64,000 bases of DNA, taken from contig NZ_QRVG01000009.1 of assembly GCF_003459245.1 (NCBI RefSeq), positions 15,507 to 79,506 on the forward strand, written 5' to 3'. The DNA is from Collinsella sp. AF23-2. Lineage in GTDB: Bacteria; Actinomycetota; Coriobacteriia; Coriobacteriales; Coriobacteriaceae. The notes beneath the pieces are model-generated. The model worked only from the letters and a program-made list of their open reading frames with translations, did no database searches and was not told where the DNA came from. A program made the position numbers and the translations under genes. Shown here piece by piece: positions 26,085 through 35,338 of this stretch (its first letter is position 1; every line of letters starts with the position of its first letter).

Positions 26085-27566
26085 GTGGCAGAAACGTTTG
26101 ATATCGCAATTGTGGGCGCGGGCATTACGGGGTGCGCCATCGCGCGGCAGCTCGCACGATTTGACCTGTCCATTTGCGTGGTCGAGGCAGCAAACGATAT
26201 CGCGCTGGGCGCGTCGAAGGCCAACGGCGGCCTGGTGCACGCTGGCTACGATCCGGCGCCGGGCACCGTAAAGGCGAAGGTCAACGCCCGTGGTTGCGAG
26301 CTATATGGCACGTGGGCCCAGGAGCTGGGCTTTTTGTTTTGCCGCACCGGTTCGATGGTGCTGGGCTTCAACGATGAAGACCGCGCGCACCTAGAGAAGC
26401 TGCGCCAGAATGGCCTTGCCAACGGCGTGCCCGAGCTGTCGATTATCGGCCCCGAGCGCATCCACGAGCTGGAGCCGCGCGCGAGTGCTAAGGCGACGTG
26501 CGCGTTGTGGTGCCCTTCGACCGGTTACGTCGACCCGTTTGAAGTGGCCATCGCTGCGCTGGAAAACGCCGTCGCCAACGGCGTGACGTTTATGCGCTCC
26601 GCGCCGGTGAAGGCGATAGAGGTTGTTCGCTCGGATGACAAAGGCGTTGCTGCCGAAGGCGAAGGCTACGCGCGCTTTACGCTGGTGACACCCGCCGGCG
26701 ACGTACACTGTCGGTACCTGATTAACGCCGCGGGCAACGGTGCCGCGGACATCTCGCATATGGCGGGCGCCGAGGAGTTTCAGATGGTATGGCGCCAGGG
26801 CAACATCGTGGTGCTGGACAAGGAGCCGCGTGCGCTCATGCCGCTCTACCCCGTGCCCACGCCGGTTTCGAAGGGCGTTATCGTCACGGGTACCGTACAC
26901 GGCAACACCGTGATTACCGCAACGGCCGCCGTGCGCGAACCCGGCAACACGCAGACCTATGCGGGCGACGTCAACGCGCTGCTAGGCGGCGCGCGCAAGC
27001 TGGTACCCGACCTGGACACACGCCGCGTGGTGCGCGCGTTTGCCGGCGGTCGTCCGGTCATTAAGGGAACGAACGACTTCTTTATTGGACAGTCGGCCGT
27101 GGTGTCGGGACTGTTCCAGGCCGCGGGCATTCAGTCGCCGGGCGTGGCGAGCGCGCCGGCCATTGCCGAGCGCATGGAACAGGTACTGCGCGATGCCGGC
27201 GTAGCCTTGCGCGAACGTGCCGATTGGGACCCGATTCGCCGTGTGCCGGATGACTTTGACCGCGCGCCGCTCGCGCGCAAGGAAGAGCTCATTGAGACCG
27301 ACCCCGCATGGGGGCAGATCGTCTGCCGCTGCGAAACGGTGCCCGAGGCCGAGATCGTGGCCGCGATCCGACGACGCCCGGGCGCGATTTCGGTCGAGGG
27401 CGTCAAGCGCCGCTGCCGCGCCGGCATGGGTCGGTGCCAGAGTGGTTTTTGCCAAAGCCGCGTGGTTGCGATCCTTGCCCGCGAGCTGGGCTGCGACCCC
27501 AGCGAAGTACTGTTGGAGGATGCCGGATCTTGGTTGGTCGAAGGACCGCTGAAGGGGGTGCGCTAG
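26085..27566 (+). CDS. FAD-dependent glycerol-3-phosphate dehydrogenase-like oxidoreductase (GlpA-type) with BFD-like [2Fe-2S] domain
   Basis: A 493-residue flavoprotein from GTG 26085, with GGGAGG upstream. The FAD-binding start is DIAIVGAGITGCAIARQLA. A DAO-type oxidoreductase domain fills residues 5-365, and a C-terminal BFD-like segment has CRCETV..AEI and CRAGMGRCQSGFC as cluster ligands. Together with the next two genes it forms the trio seen in anaerobes in place of GlpABC, which probably oxidises glycerol-3-phosphate to dihydroxyacetone phosphate. The substrate assignment is family-level; other 2-hydroxy acids are possible. Confidence 0.85.
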   Translation: MAETFDIAIVGAGITGCAIARQLARFDLSICVVEAANDIALGASKANGGLVHAGYDPAPGTVKAKVNARGCELYGTWAQELGFLFCRTGSMVLGFNDEDRAHLEKLRQNGLANGVPELSIIGPERIHELEPRASAKATCALWCPSTGYVDPFEVAIAALENAVANGVTFMRSAPVKAIEVVRSDDKGVAAEGEGYARFTLVTPAGDVHCRYLINAAGNGAADISHMAGAEEFQMVWRQGNIVVLDKEPRALMPLYPVPTPVSKGVIVTGTVHGNTVITATAAVREPGNTQTYAGDVNALLGGARKLVPDLDTRRVVRAFAGGRPVIKGTNDFFIGQSAVVSGLFQAAGIQSPGVASAPAIAERMEQVLRDAGVALRERADWDPIRRVPDDFDRAPLARKEELIETDPAWGQIVCRCETVPEAEIVAAIRRRPGAISVEGVKRRCRAGMGRCQSGFCQSRVVAILARELGCDPSEVLLEDAGSWLVEGPLKGVR

Positions 27567-27567
27567 G

Positions 27568-28959
27568 ATGGCGACGCTTGATATGCGTGACGGACGTGCG
27601 GAGACCGGAGCTACAGAGGCGGTGCAGACGCAGGCGTTCGACGTGATCGTTATCGGCGGCGGTCCCGCCGGTATGGCGGCCGCGCTTGCCGCGCATAAGG
27701 CCGGCGCGCAGGTGGCCATCGCGGAGCGCGAGCAGCATCTGGGCGGGATCCTCCGCCAGTGCATTCACCCCGGTTTTGGCCTTTCGCACTTTAAGCAGGA
27801 GCTCACCGGCCCCGAGTACGCGCAGCGCTTTATCGACCAGGTGCGCGCGACCGACATTGCGCTGTTCCTGGGCAGCATGGTGCTTGGGATTGATTCGAGC
27901 GAGGGCGCGGGCGCGGCCGACCCGGGCACGAACGAGGGCGCGGGAGATGCCGCCATCCATACCGTCACGCTCATGAACCGTGCCGGCATGCTGAAGCTCA
28001 CCGGGCGTGCGGTCGTCCTTGCCATGGGGTGCCGCGAGCGCACGCGCAGCGAGATCAAGATCCCTGGTAGCCGACCCGCCGGCGTGTTTACGGCCGGCTT
28101 GGCGCAGCGATACATCAATATCGAAAACCTCAAGCCCGGCTCGCGCGCCGTCATTTTGGGCTCAGGTGACATCGGGCTGATCATGGCGCGCCGCTGCACG
28201 CTCGAGGGGATTTCGGTCGAGGGCGTGTACGAACTCATGCCATACGCCAACGGTCTGCGCCGAAACGTCAAGAACTGCCTGGACGACTTTGGCATTCCGC
28301 TGCACCTGTCCACCACTGTCACGCGCGTGATCGGACACGATCGCGTGGAGGCCGTCGAGGTGAGCCAAGTCGACGAGCACCTGGCACCCATTCCGGGAAC
28401 CGAGCGCGTTGTTCCGTGCGACACGCTGCTGCTTTCGGTGGGTCTGATTCCCGAAAACGAGCTTTCGGTAGGCGCGGGCGTTGAGCTTGACCCACGTACG
28501 CGCGGCGCCGTGGTGGACCAGAACCTGCAAACGGGCGTGCCGGGCATCTTTGCCTGCGGCAACGTGCTGCACGTGCACGACCTGGCAGACAATGTAACGA
28601 CCGAGTCCGAGCGCGCCGGCGCGGCCGCGGCGGCGTACGCGCTGGGTGGCAGCGCGGATGTCGAGACGGGCGCGAATTGCCAGCTCACGGTCTCCCCTGC
28701 CGGTATCGCGGGCTACGCACTGCCGGGACGCATTACGGCTGTGGCACTCACCAAACTCAACTTCCGTGTGCGCCGACCGGTTGATGCCGCCCGCGTACGT
28801 ATTCTGGCAGGCGACGAGGAGCTGTTTGCAGGCAAGGTCCGCCCGTTAAAACCGAGCGTCATGGAAAGCTTCCCGCTGCCGGCAAAGGTGATTCAGCACG
28901 CACTCGACCAAGGTGTTAGCGAGATTGTCCTGTCCGTCGACCCCGTAGAGGAGGCGTAA
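27568..28959 (+). CDS. NAD(P)/FAD-dependent oxidoreductase (partner of GlpA-like protein)
   Basis: A 463-residue pyridine-nucleotide-disulfide oxidoreductase-like protein. FAD motif: DVIVIGGGPAGMAAALAAHK. A second dinucleotide fold starts at AVILGSGDIGLIMARR, and a late GVPGIFACGNVLHVHDLAD closes the FAD site. A QCIHPGFGL..F segment lies near residue 65; it is shared by the NAD-linked partners of this trio, as I recall. It probably passes electrons between NAD(H) and the GlpA-like flavoprotein. Its ATG is one base after the upstream stop, with AAGGGGGT before it, so it is co-transcribed and probably coupled. Confidence 0.83.
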   Translation: MATLDMRDGRAETGATEAVQTQAFDVIVIGGGPAGMAAALAAHKAGAQVAIAEREQHLGGILRQCIHPGFGLSHFKQELTGPEYAQRFIDQVRATDIALFLGSMVLGIDSSEGAGAADPGTNEGAGDAAIHTVTLMNRAGMLKLTGRAVVLAMGCRERTRSEIKIPGSRPAGVFTAGLAQRYINIENLKPGSRAVILGSGDIGLIMARRCTLEGISVEGVYELMPYANGLRRNVKNCLDDFGIPLHLSTTVTRVIGHDRVEAVEVSQVDEHLAPIPGTERVVPCDTLLLSVGLIPENELSVGAGVELDPRTRGAVVDQNLQTGVPGIFACGNVLHVHDLADNVTTESERAGAAAAAYALGGSADVETGANCQLTVSPAGIAGYALPGRITAVALTKLNFRVRRPVDAARVRILAGDEELFAGKVRPLKPSVMESFPLPAKVIQHALDQGVSEIVLSVDPVEEA

Positions 28960-28963
28960 GGCC

Positions 28964-29362
28964 ATGAGCATAAACGCGATCGAGACACTGCAGTTCAACT
29001 GCACCACCTGCCCATCCGAGTGCCTCCTGACCGTAGAGGTGGAGCGCGGCGCAGACGGCGCCGTGGTAGAGGTGCGCTCCGTGACCGGCAACAGCTGCCC
29101 GCGCGGCGATACGTTCGCGCATCAGGAACTCACCTGTCCCATGCGCGTGCTTACCACCACCGTTGCCGTATCCGGCGGCGACGAGGCGCTGCTGCCCGTG
29201 CGCACGGCCGAAGCCATCCCGCTGACAGTCCACGCCCAGACGATGGACCTCATCCGCGGCCTGATCATCGACGCCCCCGTCCGTATGGGCGACGTCGTGC
29301 TGGAAGACCTCCTCCACACGGGCATCGACCTCATCGCCAGCATGGACATCGACCCAGCCTAA
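28964..29362 (+). CDS. DUF1667 domain protein (small Fe-S-type subunit of the glycerol-3-phosphate dehydrogenase-like trio)
   Basis: A 132-residue protein with FNCTTCPSEC at about 10-19, then NSCPRGDTFAHQELTCPMRVL at about 45-65. Its four to five conserved Cys could bind an Fe-S cluster or zinc. DUF1667 proteins follow the two flavoproteins in the same order in many anaerobes, but their role is not established. It lies 4 bases after the upstream stop. Downstream (29363-29512) I see no gene, only an imperfect inverted repeat around 29431-29479. Confidence 0.85.
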   Translation: MSINAIETLQFNCTTCPSECLLTVEVERGADGAVVEVRSVTGNSCPRGDTFAHQELTCPMRVLTTTVAVSGGDEALLPVRTAEAIPLTVHAQTMDLIRGLIIDAPVRMGDVVLEDLLHTGIDLIASMDIDPA

Positions 29363-29512
29363 GCAGCTAATTTAGGACGGGCTCTTTTAGCAACTTTTAC
29401 TGCTTGCCAGGTTAGCTATGCCAAGGAGTGTCCCAAAGTGCCGGCATAAAAGAAACGTCCCTAGCTGCCGGGCATGGGATACCATGGTGGCAACCTAGCG
29501 AAAGGATGTTTC

Positions 29513-30601
29513 ATGGCACATGTCGATGGCCAGCGCGTGGCGCGCGTGCTCGATGCGCTCGAGGCTCAGCACCCCGGCGCGCAGCTGCTTGTGAACGACC
29601 CGTGGTCGATCTACTATCTGACCGGCTTTTATGCCGATATGTTCGAGCGTTTTTGCGGCGTGCTGCTCGCACGCGATGCCGAGCCGGTAATCTTGATTAA
29701 CGCCCTGCATCAGCTGCCCGAGTACGACAATGCCCGCGTGGCCTACCACAACGACACCGACGTCGTGACCGACGCCATCGCTCGCGAGGTCAATCCATCC
29801 AAGCCCCTCGGCATCGACACCGTCATGCGTTCCGGCTTTTTGATGCCGCTCATGGAGCGCCACGCCGCAAGCGAGTTTTTCCTGGGTGACTTTGCCGTCA
29901 CCGCCGCGCGCGCCCACAAGGATGCCGCCGAGCAGGAGCTCATGCGCGTGTCCTCGGCCGCAAACGACGCTGTGATGGCCGACGCCATCAAGCTCGTCCA
30001 CGAGGGCGTGACGGAGCGCGAAATTGCTGACCAGATGCTCGGCCTGTACCGCAAGCACGACTGCGAGGGCTTTAGCTTTCCGCCCATCGTGAGCTTTGGC
30101 GCCAGCGCCGGTGATCCGCACCACGAGCCCGACGACACCGTACTCAAGCGTGGCGACGTGGTGCTGTTCGACATTGGCGGACGCCGCTGCAACTACTGCT
30201 CGGACATGACGCGTACATTCTTTTGGGGCGAACCGGACGAGGAGACGGCACGCATCTACGATATCGTGCGCCGCGCCAACGAGGCCGCCGAGGCGCTCAT
30301 CGCGCCGGGCGTGCGTATGTGCGACCTGGACCGTGCCGCACGCGACGTGATTGAGGATGCTGGCTATGGGCAGTTCTTTACGCACCGTCTGGGACACTCG
30401 ATCGGCCTGCAGGACCACGAGCCGGGCGACGTTTCACTTGTCAACGAGCAGGTCGTAGAGCCAGGCATGACGTTCTCTATCGAGCCGGGCATCTACCTCC
30501 CCGGCCACACCGGCGTCCGCATCGAAGACCTGGTCCTGGTTACCGAGTCCGGCGTCGAGATTCTCAACGCCTACCCACACGATCCGGTCCGTCTGGACTA
30601 G
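29513..30601 (+). CDS. M24 family Xaa-Pro aminopeptidase-like metallopeptidase
   Basis: A 362-residue creatinase-fold protein. The N-terminal domain includes LLVNDPWSIYYLTGFYADM. The catalytic C-terminal domain has metal ligands D..D in VLFDIGGRRCNYCSDMTRTF, H in HRLGHSIGLQDHE, and two Glu in FSIEPGIY and VRIEDLVLV. It should remove N-terminal residues before proline (aminopeptidase P or prolidase). ATG 29513 with AAAGGA 7 bases upstream is preferred to the frame opening at 29474. It is probably monocistronic, ending before a terminator-like hairpin at 30681-30703. Confidence 0.9.
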   Translation: MAHVDGQRVARVLDALEAQHPGAQLLVNDPWSIYYLTGFYADMFERFCGVLLARDAEPVILINALHQLPEYDNARVAYHNDTDVVTDAIAREVNPSKPLGIDTVMRSGFLMPLMERHAASEFFLGDFAVTAARAHKDAAEQELMRVSSAANDAVMADAIKLVHEGVTEREIADQMLGLYRKHDCEGFSFPPIVSFGASAGDPHHEPDDTVLKRGDVVLFDIGGRRCNYCSDMTRTFFWGEPDEETARIYDIVRRANEAAEALIAPGVRMCDLDRAARDVIEDAGYGQFFTHRLGHSIGLQDHEPGDVSLVNEQVVEPGMTFSIEPGIYLPGHTGVRIEDLVLVTESGVEILNAYPHDPVRLD

Positions 30602-30663
30602 GCAATGCGGCAAAGGCGCTGTCCCTTTGCCGCATCCCACCAACGCTGCACCACGAAAAAGGA

Positions 30664-30795
30664 CTATCTACTACGTTTAACCCGCATGGGTCGACCATGC
30701 GGGTCTTTTTTGAAAATTGGCAAGCCTTCTACCTGCGGTTTTGATTTCGCAATTCTCGGTGTGGTCGGGGGCAGTCGATTAAACGTAGTAAATAG
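30664..30795. repeat. 132-bp inverted-repeat element containing a terminator
   Basis: CTATCTACTACGTTTAA (30664-30680) and TTAAACGTAGTAAATAG (30779-30795) are 17-bp arms matching at 16 positions. Directly inside the left arm, CCCGCATGG/CCATGCGGG (30681-30703, 5-base loop), followed by TCTTTTTT, is a good rho-independent terminator for the plus-strand peptidase gene. The element lies between two convergent genes. It may be a MITE-like unit or simply a bidirectional terminator with long arms. Confidence 0.6.
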
Positions 30796-30841
30796 GCCCA
30801 TTTCCTGACGAACAGCCCAAATTAGCTGCCCCTCGAGTGGG

Positions 30842-32200
30842 TTAGTGCAGCAAGCCTGCCACTTCGCCGGCTAGGGTGATGGTGCCTGCCGCTACGAAAG
30901 GCTCGCCCGCGGCCTCGAAAGCTGCGAGGGCCTCGGACACGCTAGGGTAAACGCCCGCAAGCTTGTCCGCGTCCACCAGGGCAGCGAGTTCCTCTGCCGG
31001 TAGGGCGCGATCGGAATCGGTCTGCGTTACGACTACACGCGGGAAGGCCGGGATCAGCACATCGACGATGCCCGCAACATCCTTGTCGGCCAGCGCAGCG
31101 CACAGCAGCGTGGGGCGATTCTCCACGCACGGGTCGATCTCGTCCAGCGCGCTCACAAAGTTCTCGCAGCTCTGGGGGTTATGGCAGGCATCTATCAGCT
31201 TGAGCGGATCGGTTCCCAGCACATCAAAGCGACCCGGCGTGGGACAGCTCATAAGCGAAGCATCAAGCGTCTCATGGTCGAGCTCGTGACCCAGATACCC
31301 CTCGCAGAGCATAATCGCGCACGCAGCATTCTGCGGCTGGTAGGCCGGCTTGACCATACTCGACGTATAAATGGCACGCGGCGTGGTGCAGCTGAACTCA
31401 ACCGTATCGCCCACATGCGCCGGCACCTTGGTCGTGGCGTGGCTCACCACGAGCGGCACGACGCCGCACTCGCGGCAACGGGCATCCATCACGCGCTGAA
31501 CGCTCGACTCGTGCGTACCCTCACCCAGCACAACCAAACGTCCGGGCTTGATGACCGCAGCCTTCTCCCCCGCAATGGCCTCGAGCGTGTCACCCAGGAT
31601 GCGCGTGTGGTCGAGCCCGATGCCGGTGATGGCAACGGCAACGGGATCGGTCGCACTCGTGGCGTCCCAACGGCCGCCCATGCCAACCTCGAGCACAGCA
31701 ACATCTACCGCGGCCTCGGCAAACACCACCAGTGCGGCAGCCGTCAGCAGGTCAAACGGCGTGATGGTATAGGCGCACTCCCCCGCCGCCACACGACGGG
31801 CATTCACGCGATGCCCCGCCTCGACGGCGGCAGAAACGCCACGGGCAAAGGCCTCGTCGCTCACAACGCGCCCATCGACCTCCATGCGCTCGGGATAGCG
31901 CACAAGCTGCGGAGACGTATACAGTGCGGTCTTTAACCCCTCACCACGAAGGATGGCAGCCGAAAAACGCGTGGTCGAAGTCTTGCCATTGGTACCGGCA
32001 ACCTGAATGCAATCGAAATGCTCGTCCGGACGTTCCAGCTCATCGAGCATATCGACAACCGTCTCAAGCAGAGGCCCAGCATCCCCAGAAATCCGCCCCG
32101 TATCAGCAGCCAGCCCAACAGCCTCATCAAACGAAAGCAAATCAAACTCAAAAGGAACGGTATACAAGCCGGAACGCTTAGGCATTTTTAGAACCGCCAT
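30842..32200 (-). CDS. folC: Bifunctional folylpolyglutamate synthase / dihydrofolate synthase
   Basis: A 452-residue Mur-ligase-type enzyme. P-loop: QVAGTNGKTSTTRFSAAIL near residues 67-85. Substrate and metal motifs: SPQLVRYPERM, VDVAVLEVGMGGRWDATS and ITGIGLDHTRILGDTLEAIAGEKA. A C-terminal ligase domain has DACHNPQS. It glutamylates dihydropteroate and tetrahydrofolate. ATG 32200 has no clear ribosome-binding site; ATG 32185 (MPKRSG) is a plausible alternative. The N-terminal 60 residues are slightly longer than in typical FolC. It follows valS on the same strand after 231 bases that hold a complex RNA-like fold. Confidence 0.93.
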   Translation of the reverse strand: MAVLKMPKRSGLYTVPFEFDLLSFDEAVGLAADTGRISGDAGPLLETVVDMLDELERPDEHFDCIQVAGTNGKTSTTRFSAAILRGEGLKTALYTSPQLVRYPERMEVDGRVVSDEAFARGVSAAVEAGHRVNARRVAAGECAYTITPFDLLTAAALVVFAEAAVDVAVLEVGMGGRWDATSATDPVAVAITGIGLDHTRILGDTLEAIAGEKAAVIKPGRLVVLGEGTHESSVQRVMDARCRECGVVPLVVSHATTKVPAHVGDTVEFSCTTPRAIYTSSMVKPAYQPQNAACAIMLCEGYLGHELDHETLDASLMSCPTPGRFDVLGTDPLKLIDACHNPQSCENFVSALDEIDPCVENRPTLLCAALADKDVAGIVDVLIPAFPRVVVTQTDSDRALPAEELAALVDADKLAGVYPSVSEALAAFEAAGEPFVAAGTITLAGEVAGLLH

Positions 32201-32242
32201 TCATAGAAAAATAAAACAGTATAGGTTGAGGATAGTCAGCGA

Positions 32243-32378
32243 AAACGCCTCTGATGAGCCAAGGTGCCGTGAAACAAGGGCGCATAGGGCTTATGCCCAT
32301 GCGCCCGAAGTTGAACGGCAGATTGGCCATCAGAGGCGTTTGCAGCGTCGAGTCAGCCGCCGTTCGTTAGAACGGCGG
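32243..32378 (-). ncRNA. Candidate structured RNA/palindromic element between valS and folC
   Basis: A perfect 14-bp stem (32243-32256 with 32328-32341) continues past an internal loop as CCAA/TTGG and encloses a second hairpin. The inner one (32278-32306) pairs GGGCGCAT with ATGCGCCC and GGGC with GCCC around TTAT, with one bulged A. A separate 9-bp hairpin with a GTTA loop follows at 32357-32378. No U-tract follows any stem in the minus direction, so these are not simple terminators. Only the fold is seen; strand and function are inferred. Confidence 0.45.
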
Positions 32379-32431
32379 AATAGGTGTCCGCAGTAGCGAG
32401 CAATGCCCCAAACCGCGTCCCCCAGTGCCGC

Positions 32432-35128
32432 TTACGAGAAGTCAGCAACCTGAGCAGTCAGCGCCGCCAGGATCTCCTTGAGCTCAGCTGCACGGTCCCT
32501 CTTCTTCTGGACCACTGCGGGCGCGGCCTTGGCCACAAAGCCCTCGTTGGCGAGCGTCTTCTCGCAGCCGGCGAGCTCCTTCTGGGCCGCGGCGATCTCC
32601 TTCTCCAGGCGTACCTTCTCGGCCGAAAGGTCAACCTTGCCCTCGAGCACCACAAAGACCTCGACGCCGCTATCGACCACGGCGATGCTCGCAGCCGGCT
32701 TCTCGACGTCGGTACCCATAACCAGCGAAGACGTGTTGGCCAGCGGCTCGATGGTCGAGCGCAGGCTCTCGAGCTTCTCGATGTCCTCGGCACCGGCGCG
32801 CACGACCACGTCGAGCTCAGCCTTGGGGCTCAAGCGATAGCGCGAACGGGTGGCACGGGCGGCGGACACGACGGTACGGCACAGCTCAAACGCGCGCTCG
32901 GCAGGCTCGTCAACATACTTGGCGTAGTCGACGGGCTCGGGCCACTTGGCGATCATGAGCGCCTCGGCGCGATCCACGTTGCCCTCGGAATCCAGGTCGA
33001 GCACGCTCGCCGGCATGTTGTCCCAGATCTCCTCGGTGACAAACGGCATGAGCGGGTGCATCAGGCGAATGGAGGTGTCGAGCACAAAGATCAGGTTGCG
33101 CTGAGCCTGCAGACGGCCCTCGCCCTTCAGGCGGGCCTTGGTGACCTCGACGTACCAGTCGCAGACCTCGTTCCAGAAGAACTGCTGCACGCCGCGGGCC
33201 ATGTCGCCAAAGGTGTAGTTCTCGATGCCCTCTGTGACCATCTTCACGGCCTTGGCCAGGCGGCTGAACATCCAGGCGTCGGCCGGGGTCTCCACGACGG
33301 GCTCGCCGGGCGTGTAGCCCTCCATGTTCATGAGCAGGAAGCGGCTGGCGTTCCAGATCTTGGTCACAAAGCTCTTGGCCTGGTCGGTGCGCGGGCTGTC
33401 GATGAGTTTCTTGGTCTTCTTGTCGATGTTCGCGTCGAACTTGACGTCCTGGTTGTTGGTGCACAGCGTGAGCAAGTTGAAGCGCATGGCGTCGGCGCCG
33501 TACATACCAATGAGATCCATGGGGTCAACGCCGTTGCCCTTGGACTTGGACATGCGGCTGCCGTCCTTGGCCAGGATCGTCGGGTAGATGACGACGTCCT
33601 TAAACGGCACCTCGTCCAAGAAATACAGCGAACTCATGACCATGCGGGCGACCCACAGCGCGATGATGTCTCGTGCGGTGACGAGTGCCGTCGTGGGGTG
33701 ATGGCCCTCGAGCAGCTCCGGCTTTTGCGGCCAGCCCTGCGTGGCAAAGGTCCACAGCTGCGAGCTGAACCAGGTGTCCAACACGTTCTCGTCCTGGTGC
33801 ACGTGATGGCCGCCGCACTTGGGGCACACGTCGGTGTCCTCGGTAAGAGCGTCCTCCCAGCCGCAGTCCTCGCAGTAGAACACGGGGATGCGGTGGCCCC
33901 ACCACAGCTGACGGCTGATGCACCAGTCCTTAAGGTTCTCCATCCAGGTGGTGTAGGTCTGCGTCCAACGCGCGGGGTGGAAAGTGACCTTGCCGGAGTT
34001 GACGGCGTCGAGCGCCGGCCCCTTGAGCTTGTCGACGGCCACAAACCACTGCTCAGACAGCCACGGCTCCAGGGCGGAGTCGCAACGGTAGCAGTGCATG
34101 ACGGAGTGGTCGAGCTCTTCGACGTGGTCGAGCAGACCGTGCTCGTCGAACCACTTGACGACGGCCTCGCGGCACTCATCGCGGTTCATGCCGGTGAACT
34201 CGCCGTAGCCCTCGACGACCACCGCGTGCTCGTCGAAGATGTTGATCTGCGGCAAGTCGTGAGCCTGGCCCATAGCGTAGTCGTTGGGGTCGTGGGCTGG
34301 GGTGACCTTAACGAAGCCGGAACCAAAGTTAGCGTCGACATGCCAATCCTCAAAGATAGGAATCTCGCGGTTGACAATCGGCAGCATGACGGTCTTACCC
34401 ACAAAGGCGGCCTTCTCGGGATCCTTCGGGGAGACGGCGACGCCCGTGTCGCCGAGCATGGTCTCGGGGCGCGTGGTGGCGACGACGATGTAGTCCTGGC
34501 CGTTGACCGGCTCGGTCAGCGGGTAGCGCAGGTGCCACAGGTGGCCCTTCTCGTCCTTGTACTCGGCCTCGTCGTCCGAGATAGCGGTGGTGCAGTTGGG
34601 GCACCAGTTGACGATGCGCTTGCCGCGATAAATCAGGCCGTCGTGGTACCAGTCGCAGAAGACCTTACGCACGGCCTGGGCATAGTCCTCGTCCATGGTG
34701 AAGCGCTCGTTGTCGAAGTCGACGGAGCAGCCCATGCGCTTGATCTGCTCGACGATGATGCCGCCGTACTCGTGGGTCCAGTCCCAGCAGGCGTCGACAA
34801 ACTTGTCGCGGCCAATCTCCAGGCGGCTAATGCCCTCGCTCTTGAGCTTCTTGTCGACCTTGGTCTGCGTAGCGATACCGGCGTGGTCGGTGCCCAGCAC
34901 CCAGCGCGTGGACCTGCCACGCATGCGGGCCATACGGACGATGGCGTCCTGGATGGAGTCATCGGTGGCGTGGCCCATATGGAGCTTGCCGGTCACATTG
35001 GGAGGCGGAATGGTGACGGTGCAGTCGCCCACGCCCTCGCGGCGCTTGTAGTAGCCGCCGTCAAGCCACTTCTGCAGGATCGCCGGCTCGTTGGTCGACG
35101 GATCATAGTTCTTGGGCATTTCTTCCAT
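32432..35128 (-). CDS. valS: Valyl-tRNA synthetase
   Basis: An 898-residue class I synthetase that charges tRNA-Val and edits Thr. The HIGH-type motif is PNVTGKLHMGHA near residue 48 and the KMSKS-type motif is GSRMSKSKGNGVDP near 530. A zinc-like CEDCGWEDAL..CPKCGG insert lies near 415-440, and the C-terminal coiled-coil arm (EKVRLEKEIAAAQKELAG) is present. Length is normal. The ribosome-binding site AGGGAG precedes ATG 35128. The leader carries an unusually long hairpin (35149-35188). A terminator separates valS from clpX, so it probably has its own promoter. Confidence 0.97.
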   Translation of the reverse strand: MEEMPKNYDPSTNEPAILQKWLDGGYYKRREGVGDCTVTIPPPNVTGKLHMGHATDDSIQDAIVRMARMRGRSTRWVLGTDHAGIATQTKVDKKLKSEGISRLEIGRDKFVDACWDWTHEYGGIIVEQIKRMGCSVDFDNERFTMDEDYAQAVRKVFCDWYHDGLIYRGKRIVNWCPNCTTAISDDEAEYKDEKGHLWHLRYPLTEPVNGQDYIVVATTRPETMLGDTGVAVSPKDPEKAAFVGKTVMLPIVNREIPIFEDWHVDANFGSGFVKVTPAHDPNDYAMGQAHDLPQINIFDEHAVVVEGYGEFTGMNRDECREAVVKWFDEHGLLDHVEELDHSVMHCYRCDSALEPWLSEQWFVAVDKLKGPALDAVNSGKVTFHPARWTQTYTTWMENLKDWCISRQLWWGHRIPVFYCEDCGWEDALTEDTDVCPKCGGHHVHQDENVLDTWFSSQLWTFATQGWPQKPELLEGHHPTTALVTARDIIALWVARMVMSSLYFLDEVPFKDVVIYPTILAKDGSRMSKSKGNGVDPMDLIGMYGADAMRFNLLTLCTNNQDVKFDANIDKKTKKLIDSPRTDQAKSFVTKIWNASRFLLMNMEGYTPGEPVVETPADAWMFSRLAKAVKMVTEGIENYTFGDMARGVQQFFWNEVCDWYVEVTKARLKGEGRLQAQRNLIFVLDTSIRLMHPLMPFVTEEIWDNMPASVLDLDSEGNVDRAEALMIAKWPEPVDYAKYVDEPAERAFELCRTVVSAARATRSRYRLSPKAELDVVVRAGAEDIEKLESLRSTIEPLANTSSLVMGTDVEKPAASIAVVDSGVEVFVVLEGKVDLSAEKVRLEKEIAAAQKELAGCEKTLANEGFVAKAAPAVVQKKRDRAAELKEILAALTAQVADFS

Positions 35129-35148
35129 ATATCTCTCCCTGTCCCGCC

Positions 35149-35188
35149 GGGGAGGAATGCAGGCCCGCTAGGGTCTGTATTCCTCCCC
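35149..35188 (-). promoter_or_regulatory. 18-bp leader hairpin upstream of valS
   Basis: The 10-base arm GGGGAGGAAT (35149-35158) pairs with ATTCCTCCCC (35179-35188), and the inner arms continue the stem to a GCTA tetraloop, giving 18 pairs including two G-U. It ends 20 bases before the valS start and has no U-tract. It may control translation or mRNA stability. I find no T-box consensus, although a T-box-like role cannot be excluded by eye. Confidence 0.5.
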
Positions 35189-35281
35189 TTAGGTATCGAT
35201 TACTTCAGTCTGAATGACTTCGCTGAGGCTTAAACAAACACACAGAATAACACAGGTAGTTGGGGTTATTGCGTATATATA

Positions 35282-35317
35282 AAATAGCCTCCGACCGCGG
35301 GTGGTCGGAGGCTATTT
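35282..35317 (-). terminator. Terminator of the clpP-clpX unit
   Basis: AAATAGCCTCCGACC and GGTCGGAGGCTATTT form a 15-bp stem with a 6-base loop, starting 22 bases beyond the clpX stop. It has A/T flanks on both sides and could act in both directions. Confidence 0.85.
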
Positions 35318-35338
35318 GCAAGCACGTTTTAGGCAGGT

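Noticed and set aside
35149..35188. Classical T-box riboswitch before valS
   Set aside because: A long hairpin is present but I could not find the conserved T-box sequence or an antiterminator/terminator pair.
32384..35233. 949-codon plus-strand frame opposite valS
   Set aside because: Antisense shadow of a conserved synthetase.
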